Made by a program: the position numbers and the translations under genes | In this document: positions 20,158-31,396 of the stretch, piece after piece | Numbering within the stretch: the stretch's first letter is position 1 | Layout of the letters: every line of letters begins with the position of its first letter | Notes under the pieces: model-generated | What the model saw: only the letters and a program-made list of their open reading frames with translations | The model's database searches: none | Told to the model about the DNA's origin: nothing | Source: Graphiopsis chlorocephala | Lineage: Eukaryota > Ascomycota > Dothideomycetes > Cladosporiales > Cladosporiaceae | Direction: 5' to 3' | DNA length: 64,000 nt | Assembly: GCA_022828445.1 (NCBI GenBank) | Contig: JAIZZJ010000004.1 | Coordinates: 2,046,001-2,110,000 of the forward strand

Positions 20158-22937
20158 TGTTGGTGGTGGTGATGGTTCTTTGAAGGAAGATCACGTGCAG
20201 TGCAGTGCGATTCATGAGGTGACCACTCTCAAAGAGATGTCCAGATCTTGCGCAATCGCAAAGTGATGCTGGTATGGTTTGTTAGTGATGGTGTAAGTGG
20301 TGAGCCGAGGGGCCTACTGAGAGGTATGGACAGGTGATCATTAGATTTGACGCACCCGTGTGTAACGCGCCGGCTGTCTGCTGAGTTGTCGCTGTTGCCT
20401 ATGCAGAAGTGCATATGATGCTTCAAGATATGCAAGACAAAAGAGAGATTTGGCACGTGGATGACAGCAAGACAGTCGTCGAGCCGTCAAAGGAAGGATA
20501 ATTGGTTGTCGGCCTCGTACCTACCTCAGGCGGTCAACATGCACAGCGGTCGCATCTCGACCGTCGTTACCCAGTTCGAAGTCCCATGGCTTGGTGGGTA
20601 TAGCTGGAGTGATGCCAGCAAGCTGGCCACTGCACGTAAATGCTCATATGTCTTTCGTGGCTCATCAAGAGTGACCACATGTCATCCGGCAATGTGCTGG
20701 ACAGCAGCAGCTCACCAGCAGTTTTTAAGTCAGATCCCTGGTACAGGTGTCGTGCGCAAGGAATGTATGGTCGCATGAAACCACACCTCATGTTCAAAGT
20801 GAGGTGTGAACGCCTCGAAGTGCGCTCAGAGTCGCTCGAGGGCGACGTGGTGTGGTAGGATAGAGGCACAGAGGCACAGCAGCCTGATCTTGCTGCAACG
20901 CACCAAGGCTTTATTTTGACTCCACGCTTCTTCAGTCAGCAGAGTACATCCAACTACATGGTAGAATCTTTTTACTTTGGTCCAGATCCTATTGCAATAC
21001 TGGAAAAATTTACTGATGCAGTTCTTTCTGTCGTCCAAGAACCACGACATATTTTTACATCTGTAACAAACCTTGAAGCGCGCGCTCTGTCGCAGCTGTC
21101 TCCGCGATCTTGAAACACCATGAATGACTCTCTTTCATTGCAGGCAACTCTATTGATGTATCGACGTCAGCATGAGACGTCGAAGGGTGAGAATCACCTC
21201 GTGCTCATCGTTGCGGCACGTCGCGGGCTGCGCAGCCAGCCACTGCACGAAATCGAAGATTCGAAGGAACGTGACGAGATGCTCGTAAAGGTGAGACGGT
21301 TGGACTCGGGCCTTCCACTCTTCTTCCTTCACGAGGAAATCCACACATTCCACACATTCCATGCAGACGGGCTCGTATCGGCATCATGTTTCTTTTCTAG
21401 ATTCATCACGAGCCTGCGCTGACGGGCTCGCGGACGTAGTGGGTGCTTCACGGCCGGCTGGTACCTGGAAAAGCATCGCTTTCCCCGACACAAGCGGCGG
21501 GCTAGTACGGTGAGAGGTCTCCCGCCGTTGTTCGTCCAACCACTTGGGACTGTGCAACCCCTGAAGTAATCTCGAGAGAGTGCGGGTGGTTTGCCCAAGC
21601 ATCCTGCAAATAAGCGCCACATCTGAGTGCAGCGACAAAAATCACGAATCGCCAGGCAAGCCAACAGAAGGCCTGATCTCTCTTGTCAGGGTTGTCATTA
21701 AGATTGCGGCTGCCACCGCACCCCTTGCAAAGGCAAAAAGACACTCTCGGGGTCTGTAGCACAATCCACAAGCTTTTTCCCGAGGCTCCGCACGAATGTG
21801 TTCAGTTGGCCGCCACGGAAATCTGCGGCGCTGTAACGGCCCTGACTTCTCGGCTGCAGGAACAAGGCGCCAAGTTTCTTGAATGCCATTCTGCCTTGCA
21901 CCCTGCGCGAGCCGCAAAGCGAACCTTGTGTAACGATATGATGGCTATACTACTATACTGTAGGGCAGCTGCGTTGCGGCTACAGTTGAGATGGCGGGTC
22001 TGCTCACATGCCATGCTTACCGGCAGAAGGAAAACGGCCATCAGCACAGAACAAAGAAAGACCACCCTCCCCCGCAGAAAAGTCGAGCTGCGGAAGAACA
22101 GGGCCAGCGATTGGTCTCGACCATGCCAACAGGCGACAGCCGAGTTTGAGGAATTGCTCCTATTCGTCCCGGGTCAGCCCCCAGCTCCACCAACGTAAAA
22201 CGAGGAATTGCGGGCTGGTGCATTTGCGAAGAGAGGCCGCAACGAAGCACGAGGGAAGGGTCTGCAAGGTCGGGGTGAGAGAAGGATGGCCATGCGAGGT
22301 CGGCTACACACCTCCGCTGCACTTGCAGCATGTGGTTGTACTTCCAGTGGGCCATGTACGGTACTACTACTGGGTGTTGCTGCACATCGCTTCCGCAGGG
22401 GTGGCCGTATAAGCAGCCCATGCTCGAGCATCCAGGGGACTTTCGAGGGGACTACATACAGTAGTATCTCCTAGCACCGCCCGCTCGTCACACTGCAGCG
22501 AGTAAACCGTGACATTGATCCGCCAGTGGCAGCCAAGGGATGTCCACGGCGCTTGCCAGCAAACTACATAGAGAGAACAGTGATACCCAACACAACGACA
22601 TTCGCATGCAGACAGCAACTCCAGGGACCAGCGCACACGTACAGAGTCTTACGCGTTGTTATGTAGATCAACCGACGAGGTTGTGTCGTTTTGTCTCATC
22701 TCACGCGCCTCCAATGAGATCGGCGGCCCACTTTCGCTCGCTCGGTCCAAGCCACGCCTAGAGGCTTTCCACATTGCTTGCACTCCAGCCAGAGCCAGCC
22801 TTGCCCTGTGAGAGCGTGCCGTGAGCCTTGGTTAGTCGAAGTCTCGAAACTCAAGCCCTCCTCCAGCCCTTTACACCGATACATCGTGTTTTGCGTGCGA
22901 CTACGCCAGACTCCTCTTCGGGAGGAATTATTATTTC
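20158..22937. other. Long gene-poor region upstream of the disordered-protein gene
   Basis: About 2.8 kb between divergent genes. Several reading frames of 60-170 codons overlap on both strands, but none has a recognisable domain or clear start. A short tandem CCACACATTC repeat lies at about 21341-21360. From about 21450 to 22800 the sequence is GC-richer. It may hold a long 5' leader or an unrecognised noncoding transcript; I cannot show either. Confidence 0.4.
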
Positions 22938-25907
22938 ATGATGAGGAAGAGGAACTTCAGCTTCGATCTCCCAAAGCTTGTAAGCACTGCGTCTCCACTC
23001 CATTTGGATCGCGTTCCCCCGGGCTAACAAATGCTACAGAAGCTGGGAGCGTTCAAGAATGGAGACCGACCATGGAACGACAACAACAACGCCATTGCTA
23101 TGGAGCCGGAGTCTCCAGGAGAGGTTCCCAAGTCCATAATAACTCTCGACAGGGAGCTGGATCATGCTTTGCGCGTGGCTTGCACTGGCGTGCTCAGGAA
23201 TAACAAACCATCCCATGAATACCATAAAGGCGGCAAGGCGCAGCTGGACTATGCTACGATCAGAAGAGGAGGGGGCAACAACCCGGCGCCTGCGCCTAGG
23301 AAACCGGACACTGTTCCTACTATGAGCCTCGCAAAATCCATGTCGAACGAGGACAAGGTCCACCGCCCAAACCGAGACTCCACCATGTCGAACGGCATCC
23401 CGAGCACGGAAATCTCCCACCGCATATCGCACATCTCAGCATCCATGGACCAATATTCGCAGACGCCAGAGGAGGACTCCCAGGCTCAGGCTCAGACTCA
23501 GAAGCAACGGTCGCGTGCTCAGTCGCGGGCCGATCAACTCATGGCTGGCCCAGCAGCTGAGAACCTTGCGTTGAACAGACCAAGGACTAATTCACACCAC
23601 TCGCGCTCGCAATCGACGCCTCAAGGATTCTGGAACCCGGCGCCACAGATGGTGAAACCTAAATTTGGATCCCTCAGACGACCTAAGCCGGCACCGAGGG
23701 CTTATTCCACGGAGAATACAGTCTCACCGCTTAGCGATCCTAGAATGGCCAACCCGTGGGCTATGCCCGCCCCCTATGCGACCGGAGAAGACGGGACTAT
23801 CGAGTCCTGGATTGCAGGACCGGAACAGGCGTCGTCGGGCGCAGCAGAAGTAAAGAAGGAGCCGGAAGTCAAGAAGGACGTCGAAGTTAATAAGGAAGCA
23901 GAAGTAAAGAAGGACACTGAAGTCAAGAGAAAAACCAGCGACATGGATGCCGAATGGATGCATGATGCTTCGGAGAGAGATATGCTTCTGCAACAGCAGG
24001 CATTTGCGGATACAGCTCTGTCTCGGCACGCGACTCGGATACTGCCTAAGCCGGACGAAGTTCAGGAGGTGCAGAGCAAGGATACGGAACAGGAATCTCA
24101 GTTGCCTACATCAGCAGTCAAAGTGCCTGAGCGGAAACCAGTACCTACTGCACAAGCTGTGGCTAGTCCGGATACTGGTTCGTATCTGGCATCGCCAACC
24201 TTTGAAGTTGCCACACAAGGCTCTGCCAGCCCTCCCGAACGGCCGCCTGCAGCAGAACAGCCCCTACAAGTCCCAAGCGTGCAGCGTTCTGACAGCCGAA
24301 ATGGCAGAGGAAGAACACGCGGTAATGGCATTCCAACGAACACCCGTGCACTGAGCAGAGCACGGAGCGTCACACGTGACGTAAAGGACTTCATTCGTAA
24401 CGCCTCGCGCAACGCATCGCGGTCACGACAACCTCGATCCAACACAGATGAGCCTCAACCACGCTCTCGTCGTCCTTCTATCAGCGATAATATCAGAGAC
24501 TACTTCAGACCCGGAACTGCCCAAGGTAAACACAGTCTGGACGTTCCACCAAATTTGGCGAACTTGAAGGCGAAATCGCACGAGTCCTTCGTCAGTGCTA
24601 GATCTGACACATCTCAAGCAAAAGACACTCCAATGCAGCTTTCGCAACGTAGTTCGCGGCACAACAAGAATTCGAGCAGCAGTACTGGCAGGAACAGCTT
24701 TGAACCAGGAGGTGAAGATGCACAGCGCAATGGCTCGACCTCAAAACCGGTGGACCTCAACCGAGCACTACCTCCATTACCACGACTGGAATCATGGCAT
24801 GACGACACATTCATGACACCGGGTAGCATTGCTAGCTTTGCACCCGAATCGCCGAAGCATGTACTGGATTCGCCAAAGATCGCGGACGACTCTCCGAAGC
24901 ACACACTTGAGCCACCCAGGAACCCACGAGACTCTAGCCTGCCGAGTCCAACACTATCGAGCGCAATGAAACGCATATCATCGAGAGAATCGAGGTCACC
25001 TCTGCCAAGCCCGAAGTTGGCCGGAGTCCATGACTACGTCGCAATGCGCATGGGCGCGCCTGTCAGCAGGCAATCGTCAAAAGCAAAGGTTCGGGAGAAT
25101 CAGTGGAACAACCCGAATCTTACTCACCAATCACAACGGCCTGCAATGTCAAGACGAGCACCGACAGATCCCAAAGATGTCAGATCACAGCAATCTGACT
25201 ATGGCTTCCCTTCCTCTTCCAGCCAGGCGAGACAGGCCGAAATCACAGCGGCGCGTCGCAGGAGCAAGAGTGTGCATGATATCAACGCGCCTGATATGTC
25301 AGAGAAGTTGCGAGCCGCATCAGCCAATTCTCCTGATGGTCGATCGATACATGCGGTCGGCCAGGCCAAAATCGTAGATACGACTTTGTCACCCCGAGGC
25401 CAGCTAGACGGCCTTGCAGGTAAGATCGGTCGCAAACTCAGCACGAGACGACGAAACATCACCCCGACCCTCCCTCAACACCCGCCTCCACCACCTCCAC
25501 ACCTCGAGCTGCCCCAGCGCAGAGCGAAAACTGCCACTAGCACACCAGATGGGCTCAGCCGAGCGAATAGCACTTATCACGCCAAGAAGCGTACCGACAA
25601 GTCTCGAAAGATGAGCATGGACGAGTCTGGCCACAAATACGACGGCCGGTTCCACAAGAACAACGAAGACCTCATGACTCCACCTCCGCCAATTGCAGTC
25701 CCGAATTCAAAGGGCAGCCCGCGCATGAACCTTGGAAACTTCCTGCCATCTAAATTCCAGCCACAGCAGCAGCAACAGAGCTCTCAGCAATCTGGCTCGA
25801 AGAAATGGTGGCAGCTCGGCCTAAGTGGTGGCGACAACATGGATTCCGTCCCCAGGAACGGAACCGGCATGGATCATGCGAACGGAGGCCTTGGTGTGCG
25901 ATACTGA
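22938..25907 (+). CDS. Large disordered Ser/Pro-rich protein, function unknown
   Basis: Two exons: a 14-codon first exon (22938-22979) and 23040-25907, giving 969 aa. The splice reading rests on GTAAGC at 22980, a GCTAACA branch site and CTACAG at 23037-23039. It joins a Phe/Asp/Leu/Pro-containing start to KLGAFKNGDRPWNDN in frame. The ATG at 23031 would fall inside this intron. The protein is almost all low-complexity: Ser, Pro, Arg, Lys and Gln rich, with a charged EVKK-type repeat (about residues 285-312), SPKH/DSPK repeats (about 617-640), a poly-Pro stretch (about 832-837) and a Gln run near the end followed by SKKWWQLG. There is no signal peptide, membrane segment or folded domain that I recognise. 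Many SP/TP sites suggest phosphorylation. It may be a scaffold or cortical/septal protein; this is conjecture. Confidence 0.75.
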
Positions 25908-27173
25908 TCGATGACTGCTCCAGCTCATCGACCTGAGCACACCTCTCCTCTCTCGGACCGCTTCCGGGTTTTTTCTTGGATCAAATATTATCCTTCTCTC
26001 GAGATTCCCCCAATTTGTTATATCATGGCTTCCTCAGAAGAGCCGTGAGAGTCACCAGGGATCTACTGGCTTGGATAGAAGAGGAAAATCAATTTCCCCC
26101 TTCTCGTCGGCACTTTCCTTTGGCTTTGTGTACATTCTGCTAATAACCCTCACGATCGCTTATCTCATCTCCTTTACTATTCCCTTGCTTTTTTATGGGT
26201 GGAACGGGCGAAGATTTTGCTCTACTTCTTTTGTTTTGTTATCGACCAGCGTGCAAGCGAGCAGGCTATCATCGGCGTTTATTTTCACTTGAAGCCGGCG
26301 CGCTCTCAAGAACCAACTCTTTCTTCTTCCTGTCAAGAGGCATCGGCCAGCATTTCTGAACCTTTGCATATGCATTGGGAATCCGGAGTTTTTTTCGACT
26401 CGATGGCTTGTTTTGTTCTTTCTTTCCTTTTTCATTGCTTTTTTTGCTCCTCGGCTGATTGAGAATGATGAATGGAAACTGGATGGACGACCGTAATTTA
26501 AACTACCATATCTAACTAAATCTTTGCTATTTGCTGATGATTCACTCGTTGTGTGGGATGTTGTACTTGTGGATGTGGAGGGATGAGATGAGCTGAGGAT
26601 GAGGCGAAAACGGATGTTTGATTATTGTGTTTCCTTACAGTCTTAGGTCCTGTAGATGTTATCACATTGGTTGTGCATAAGATCCTGGGAGTGCTTTCTT
26701 CAGCTTGCGTTGCGCTGGGGGCAGATATTGATCCTCCATCGTCCAGGGGATTTAAAACACCAGAGTGTGGTTAATCAATAAACGATCGCCTCCATTCTCT
26801 CCACGAATATGATGCCTGACCTTGATGGAAAACCCACTGTTGTTCGCTGTATTCCCTACGATGATGCGCGGTTGAGGCGTGTCAGTGCTCGCGAGTCGTG
26901 GTGCTTCTAGCCTGAACGCAGACATTGCAACGTCATGAAGACTTCATCATGCTCGAGCGATACCCTCCACGCACACACACTTCCTCCTAGGAGGTTGCTC
27001 CGAGGAACTAATGTTATTAGGAGAAGGTCTAGCACAAGGTATATCATTGAAATTCTTATGGAGGTCTTCGTAAATACTGTAATTCCACTTGCTTTAACAT
27101 CAAAAACGTCAGGACTTTCTCGAAAAGCAACGCATCTTGAACCATTCCCTCAAAAACAATCACATTCAACAGC
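25908..27173. other. Intergenic region
   Basis: No gene is seen. 25960-26460 is pyrimidine/T-rich with many T runs, consistent with the 3' flank of the preceding gene. The promoter of the DJ-1-like gene lies at the right end. Confidence 0.45.
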
Positions 27174-27932
27174 ATGTCCTCACCAAAGAAGATCCTCATC
27201 GTCGTCTCTGACGCACAATCCTTCCCCCTCTACAACACCGGCAGCGAAGGCAAAACAGTCAGCCAGGACTCCGGCTACTTCCTCATGGAACTGGCCAAGC
27301 CTCTCCAAAAGATCCTCGACGCCGGCTACGAAGTCACCTTCGCCTCGCCCGAAGGCAAAGAGCCCCAGCCAGACCCTCTCAGCACATCTTTGCTCGCTTT
27401 CGCCGGCAACGTCTACGAGCGACAGCGCGAGCTCGAGTTGGTCGAGCGTATGAAGCGTGAGAACGGCTTCTCTAGCCCTCGCAAGTTCTCCGACATCGGC
27501 GACGACGAGCTGCAGAGCTTCGCGGGTGTTTTCATCCCTGGTGGCCATGCGCCGCTGTCTGATTTGGGCGACAACCCTGATCTCGGACGTGTGCTGTCGC
27601 ACTTCCATGAGCAGAGCAAGCCTACGGTGGCGATTTGCCACGGCCCTTGGGCTTTCTTGTCGACCAAGTATGGGCCGAAGAAGGAATTTGCCTACAAGGG
27701 CTACAAGCTTACTTCATGGTCGGATGCTGAGGAGAAAATGATGGAGACGATGCTGCGTGGCGAGATCGATCTGGTTGAGTCGACGCTGCGAGACAATGGC
27801 GCGAAGATGCAAGAGGGTGTGGCGAAGAGCATGGGTAGCATTACGGTTGATCGCGAGGTTATTTCGGGCGACAACCCGATGGCTGCGAATGCATTGGGTG
27901 ACAAGTTTTTGGAGATGCTTGCTGCTAAGTAA
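27174..27932 (+). CDS. DJ-1/PfpI family protein, HSP31-like (glyoxalase III/chaperone)
   Basis: The single-exon gene encodes 252 aa, near the family length for HSP31-like proteins. The nucleophile elbow AICHGP puts the reactive cysteine at 155 followed by His156. SPEGKEPQPDP (about 58-68) and FIPGGHAPLSDL (about 122-133) are typical of this branch of the DJ-1/ThiJ/PfpI superfamily. Members convert methylglyoxal to D-lactate without glutathione and protect proteins in stress. There is no targeting signal, so it is likely cytosolic. ATG 27174 starts just before the first beta strand (KKILIVVSD). The gene shows the local pattern of a C-rich first third and G-richer remainder on the coding strand. 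Confidence 0.9.
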   Translation: MSSPKKILIVVSDAQSFPLYNTGSEGKTVSQDSGYFLMELAKPLQKILDAGYEVTFASPEGKEPQPDPLSTSLLAFAGNVYERQRELELVERMKRENGFSSPRKFSDIGDDELQSFAGVFIPGGHAPLSDLGDNPDLGRVLSHFHEQSKPTVAICHGPWAFLSTKYGPKKEFAYKGYKLTSWSDAEEKMMETMLRGEIDLVESTLRDNGAKMQEGVAKSMGSITVDREVISGDNPMAANALGDKFLEMLAAK

Positions 27933-28280
27933 AAAGTTGTTTCGGTTGACTGAATAGCGATCTATATATATGTCTAACGAAGCCAATGCCTCGAGCCATC
28001 TTGACGATCCAATTCAAACCATGCGTTTCCAGTACGGAACGGCTCACATCGAAGCACCCTTGATATCTTTAGATGCGAAGGTTTGGGTGAGATTCGATCA
28101 CGGCAAGGGTATCAACAAATTGTGTGTCTCCAGCAGTCCTGAAGTGGTCATCACCGAACAACCTGTACACATTTTCCTTCTCAAGGACCATATCGTGTAG
28201 CCAGGAATCCGAAAACTCCCTGATAATGGCGCTTCGTCTTTTGAAATCATGGTTGAGGGGTATATTACACATCTTCGTCC
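27933..28280. other. Convergent 3' region
   Basis: A 348-bp stretch between the DJ-1-like stop and the end of the decayed glycosyltransferase gene. A TATATATATG tract at 27962-27972 is seen; no gene. Confidence 0.4.
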
Positions 28281-29703
28281 TCACCATTGCCCTGGAAGAT
28301 TATCAAAGCCTTCCTCTTCACAAGGTGGCATCTCGTTCGCAAAAGCTGCAACTCGATCCTCAAACCAGCCCGATGTGTCACCCTTCGCTGGTTGTCCCAA
28401 CCTTGGGTTGATGCGTGCCTCACATCGGCTGCTCTGGTTAAATAGGTATTGTCTACATGTCGAGTCCCTCTCACACATAGCTCGACATTCGTCTGTCGAT
28501 GTCGCATTGCCCTCATCATTATCGTTGAGGTTGTCCCAATCTGTCCGCATACCCATCATCTGCGGCGTTACATGATCCGTGAAAATATCTTTGTGGCGAA
28601 AAAGCTCCGTGTTCTGTGGGAAATATGTCAGAAATGTTGACGAGTTACAAGGGGGCCCTAATGATGAGTGACTCACACATTCTCTTTGCAGCAACCGCTG
28701 TTATTCATAGTGCCACAAGCTGTCGACTGCGGCCGGTGACATATGGTGAAGAGACACTGCTGGATAGCACCAGACTTGCTCGGCCTCCTGTGGCACACCA
28801 GGGCTCCATGGCCGGGCAAATAATGCCTGACTCGTGCTTTCACCATGCATGACAGGCCACATGTCTTTGACAGGCACCCCGACGCCGATGAAGATCTTTT
28901 CAAGAGCCGCATCACCAGCCCAATTCGCTTCAGTGAAGGCCTCAACTTCAGCTTTGTGAGTACTGTAGTAGTCAACAATCATTCGCATGGCTGGTCGCGA
29001 CACGATGAATCCTGCTCCGCCATAAGCGAAAGCAGGGTCATCTCCAATATTGGTAGCAGATCCGAGATAGTGCGGCTCCGTATGATTTATGCTGGCAAGA
29101 CATGTATGCAATGTTGACCAGAGGATCAATGTGTCGGCTTCCGCGAAGACGTAGCACTTCATGTGAGGGCATTCGTAGAACGTCCTGTTCACCATCGGGA
29201 CGAACTTCCACCTGTCCAGCTTCCACCCTGGGATCTCCGTTGTGTCCAGTGCCGCTTGGGGGTTGAGATTGATTACCGCTTAGCTCGTTTTGAGATAGTA
29301 CAGCTCTGCGGCATCGTTTGATACGTCGGTATAGATCAAAATCATGGTTGTTCGCCACAATGTCTGGGTCGACCAACTCGAGAGCGTCCAGTAATCTCTC
29401 ACCGAGGAAAGTCTCTGCGTAATCCGAGAACATGAGATGTTGCGGAAAGCAGCGCAGGGAGGTTGAGATGTGAGCTGAGATTCTGTCTGCGATCTCTGTG
29501 GCGCCGGTCCGAACTATGAACAGTGTTTCGTGGTCTTCAGCCAAATGCTTGCACGGAGACGGGGTAGCCTTCGAGAGATCACCAATACCGGGCAGAGCAA
29601 TATCGATGCTCGAGATGTTCCAGAAAGGCTAGAAAACAAGGCATATACACGCCGCTGAGATGACTTGTCTCATCTTCGGGACGGTTTTCTGTGGAGCTTG
29701 CAT
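28281..29703 (-). pseudogene. GT31-like (fringe/DUF604 type) glycosyltransferase gene, apparently decayed
   Basis: Reading leftward from ATG 29703, one frame shows a short N-terminal hydrophobic segment, then ALPGIGDLSK, an IVRTGATE block, FSDYAETFLGE, later YVFAEADT (the DxD-like position), GGAGFIVSRPA, WAGDAALEK and a C-terminal Cys-rich part with TDWDNL and CRAMCERDSTCRQ. This is the layout I know from fungal GT31-like Golgi glycosyltransferases. Three features interrupt it: TAG at 29629-29631 (codon 25), a change of frame between 29228 and 29276, and TAA at 28701-28703. The middle one could be a 49-nt GTAATC..CCCAG intron. An ordinary intron at 28614-28676 follows the TAA and joins homologous sequence on both sides, so the TAA truly interrupts conserved sequence. 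TAG might be hidden in an intron with a weak donor. A sequencing error or a truncated live gene is possible. Confidence 0.62.
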
Positions 29704-30201
29704 CGAATACCAAATGATAGCAATAGCAATGACCACCGAAGAAGGTTTGGCTACAATGTGCTTTCAACCTGCGCCATCTACGCCGAGTCAACTGTCAACG
29801 TAAAAAACAACATGTTACAGAGAGTACCAGAGGCGAAGTTGCGATCTGCGTTGACGGATGAAGCCTTGTCGAGCGGTCAATTTTTTTTTTCATCTCTTCT
29901 ACTGCGCAGCAAGTCTTAAGGAGTGGCCGAAATCCTGTGGTGATACCTTAGCAACCACATGATGTCTGACGAATTGATATACAGGGATACGAGACACCAC
30001 CTCGCATACGCTCTATATGAATTGCAAGGCTTTGTGGTGGTCGTAAAGTTAGTAGCAAGAAGAAGGCGCGGCTCGGAGAATTTCTGAGCCTAAAAAATCC
30101 AACATCAAATCGATTTGTGCTTTCACAGTATGATATATAAATATATATGTATACATAACGTTATATCACTACAGAAGTCTACAAAAAAAAACATCAGCAA
30201 A
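29704..30201. other. Divergent promoter region
   Basis: It separates the decayed glycosyltransferase gene from the methyltransferase gene. An A/T run (ten T) is at 29880-29889. No gene is seen apart from a possible alternative 5' exon of the glycosyltransferase on the minus strand. Confidence 0.4.
30128..30160 (+). promoter_or_regulatory. TATA-like AT-rich element upstream of methyltransferase
   Basis: An alternating AT stretch containing ATATATAAATATATAT lies about 45-70 bases before the ATG at 30202. It resembles a TATA element but its distance to the start is short, so it could instead be part of the leader. Confidence 0.3.
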
Positions 30202-30981
30202 ATGACCGACCGACATAACCAAACGCTAAAGGTGCACATCGCCGACGACAAACAAATCGGCATCAAAATCCTCGAGCCCACAGACAGCATATCAGACAAT
30301 CTCGCCCTAGCAACATGGGGAGCATCCTTCATCCTCGCAAATCAGCTCTGCAAAATCGATGTATCAGAAGCCCTAGCAATCAGCGCCAATTCCAATGATT
30401 CCAAACCATCAGAAGATCCCTCCAACGCAGGACCACAACCACCACACTCTCCCATCCTAGAACTCGGCGCCGGCACAGCCCTCGTCGGCCTCACCGCAGC
30501 GCTCCTCTGGAAACGCAACGCAATCCTCACCGACCTGCCGCAAATCGTCACCGGAACCGCAGCCACAGTCGGCGCCAACGCTGCCCCTCTGACAGCCTCT
30601 AACGTGCAAGTCCACAGCGGCTCGCTCGACTGGTTCAAACCCTCCCAACTCTCCTTCCACATCCCCAGCGCCGGCCCTCTCCCAGACTTAACGCCCTCTG
30701 CACATAAATTCCCAATTATTCTGGCTGCGGATGTGGTCTACGACGAGGAGCACCCGGATTTACTGCTGCAGACTGTCTCGACGTGGCTGGCGCCTGGAAG
30801 GGCTTCGAGGTTCGTGCTGGCGTATGTGCTGAGACATGCGTATCTTGATGTGATTCGCGATCTGTGGGCGAAGTTCGAGGAGGCTGGGCTGGAGTGTGTG
30901 GAGGAAGGGCAGACGACGGGGGACGAGAGTTGGGATGAGATGGCGCCTTATGAGTGGTGTTCGTGGAGGTGGAAGGAGTGA
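30202..30981 (+). CDS. S-adenosylmethionine-dependent methyltransferase, family 16 (EFM/METTL21-like)
   Basis: The single-exon gene encodes 259 aa. The SAM-binding motif I is ILELGAGTALVGL (about 87-99), motif II-like TDLPQI follows, and AADVVYDEEHPD (about 171-182) is the hallmark post-IV loop of lysine methyltransferase family 16. Known yeast members methylate translation elongation factors or other proteins; the substrate here is not evident. ALATWGASFILA at about 35-46 matches the usual N-terminal W-x-A/S element. There is no targeting signal. ATG 30202 was chosen over the in-frame upstream codons because those before it include only AT-rich leader sequence. The first 500 bases of the coding strand are C-rich and the last 220 G-rich. 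Confidence 0.85.
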   Translation: MTDRHNQTLKVHIADDKQIGIKILEPTDSISDNLALATWGASFILANQLCKIDVSEALAISANSNDSKPSEDPSNAGPQPPHSPILELGAGTALVGLTAALLWKRNAILTDLPQIVTGTAATVGANAAPLTASNVQVHSGSLDWFKPSQLSFHIPSAGPLPDLTPSAHKFPIILAADVVYDEEHPDLLLQTVSTWLAPGRASRFVLAYVLRHAYLDVIRDLWAKFEEAGLECVEEGQTTGDESWDEMAPYEWCSWRWKE

Positions 30982-31396
30982 ATGTGGATGTTTAGTATGT
31001 CTGTCTTGCTGGAGACTTTACACTTCTGGATGGAAATGCCGTTGGCATGTCGATGGTGATGCAGGGCCTTTGGTCCTTGTCTAAACATGTATATCCACCG
31101 ATGTCGAGTGTCAGTCGCTGTTTCTCTGCGATGTATAACAAACATGAACGGATTGTCTTTCGCCCAAGGGTCTCTCGAAAAGATGGTCGGGAAGAGAAGT
31201 AAAAGCCCATTAGTTGTCGCCAGCAAAATCTAAAGCACTCGACGGCCGGAGCCTGGCTCACCAGCCCGCCATGTAAGCTCTCTACGCAAGCAATGCCCAA
31301 AGAATTATCCCCAGAAAGAAGCCATGGTATCATAAACGCCCTTCAAACCTTCACCACATCATATCCCTTCCAACCCAACCTCACAAATCCCCCTTC
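30982..31396. other. Convergent 3' region
   Basis: It lies between the methyltransferase stop and the stop of the thioredoxin gene. No gene is seen. Confidence 0.4.
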
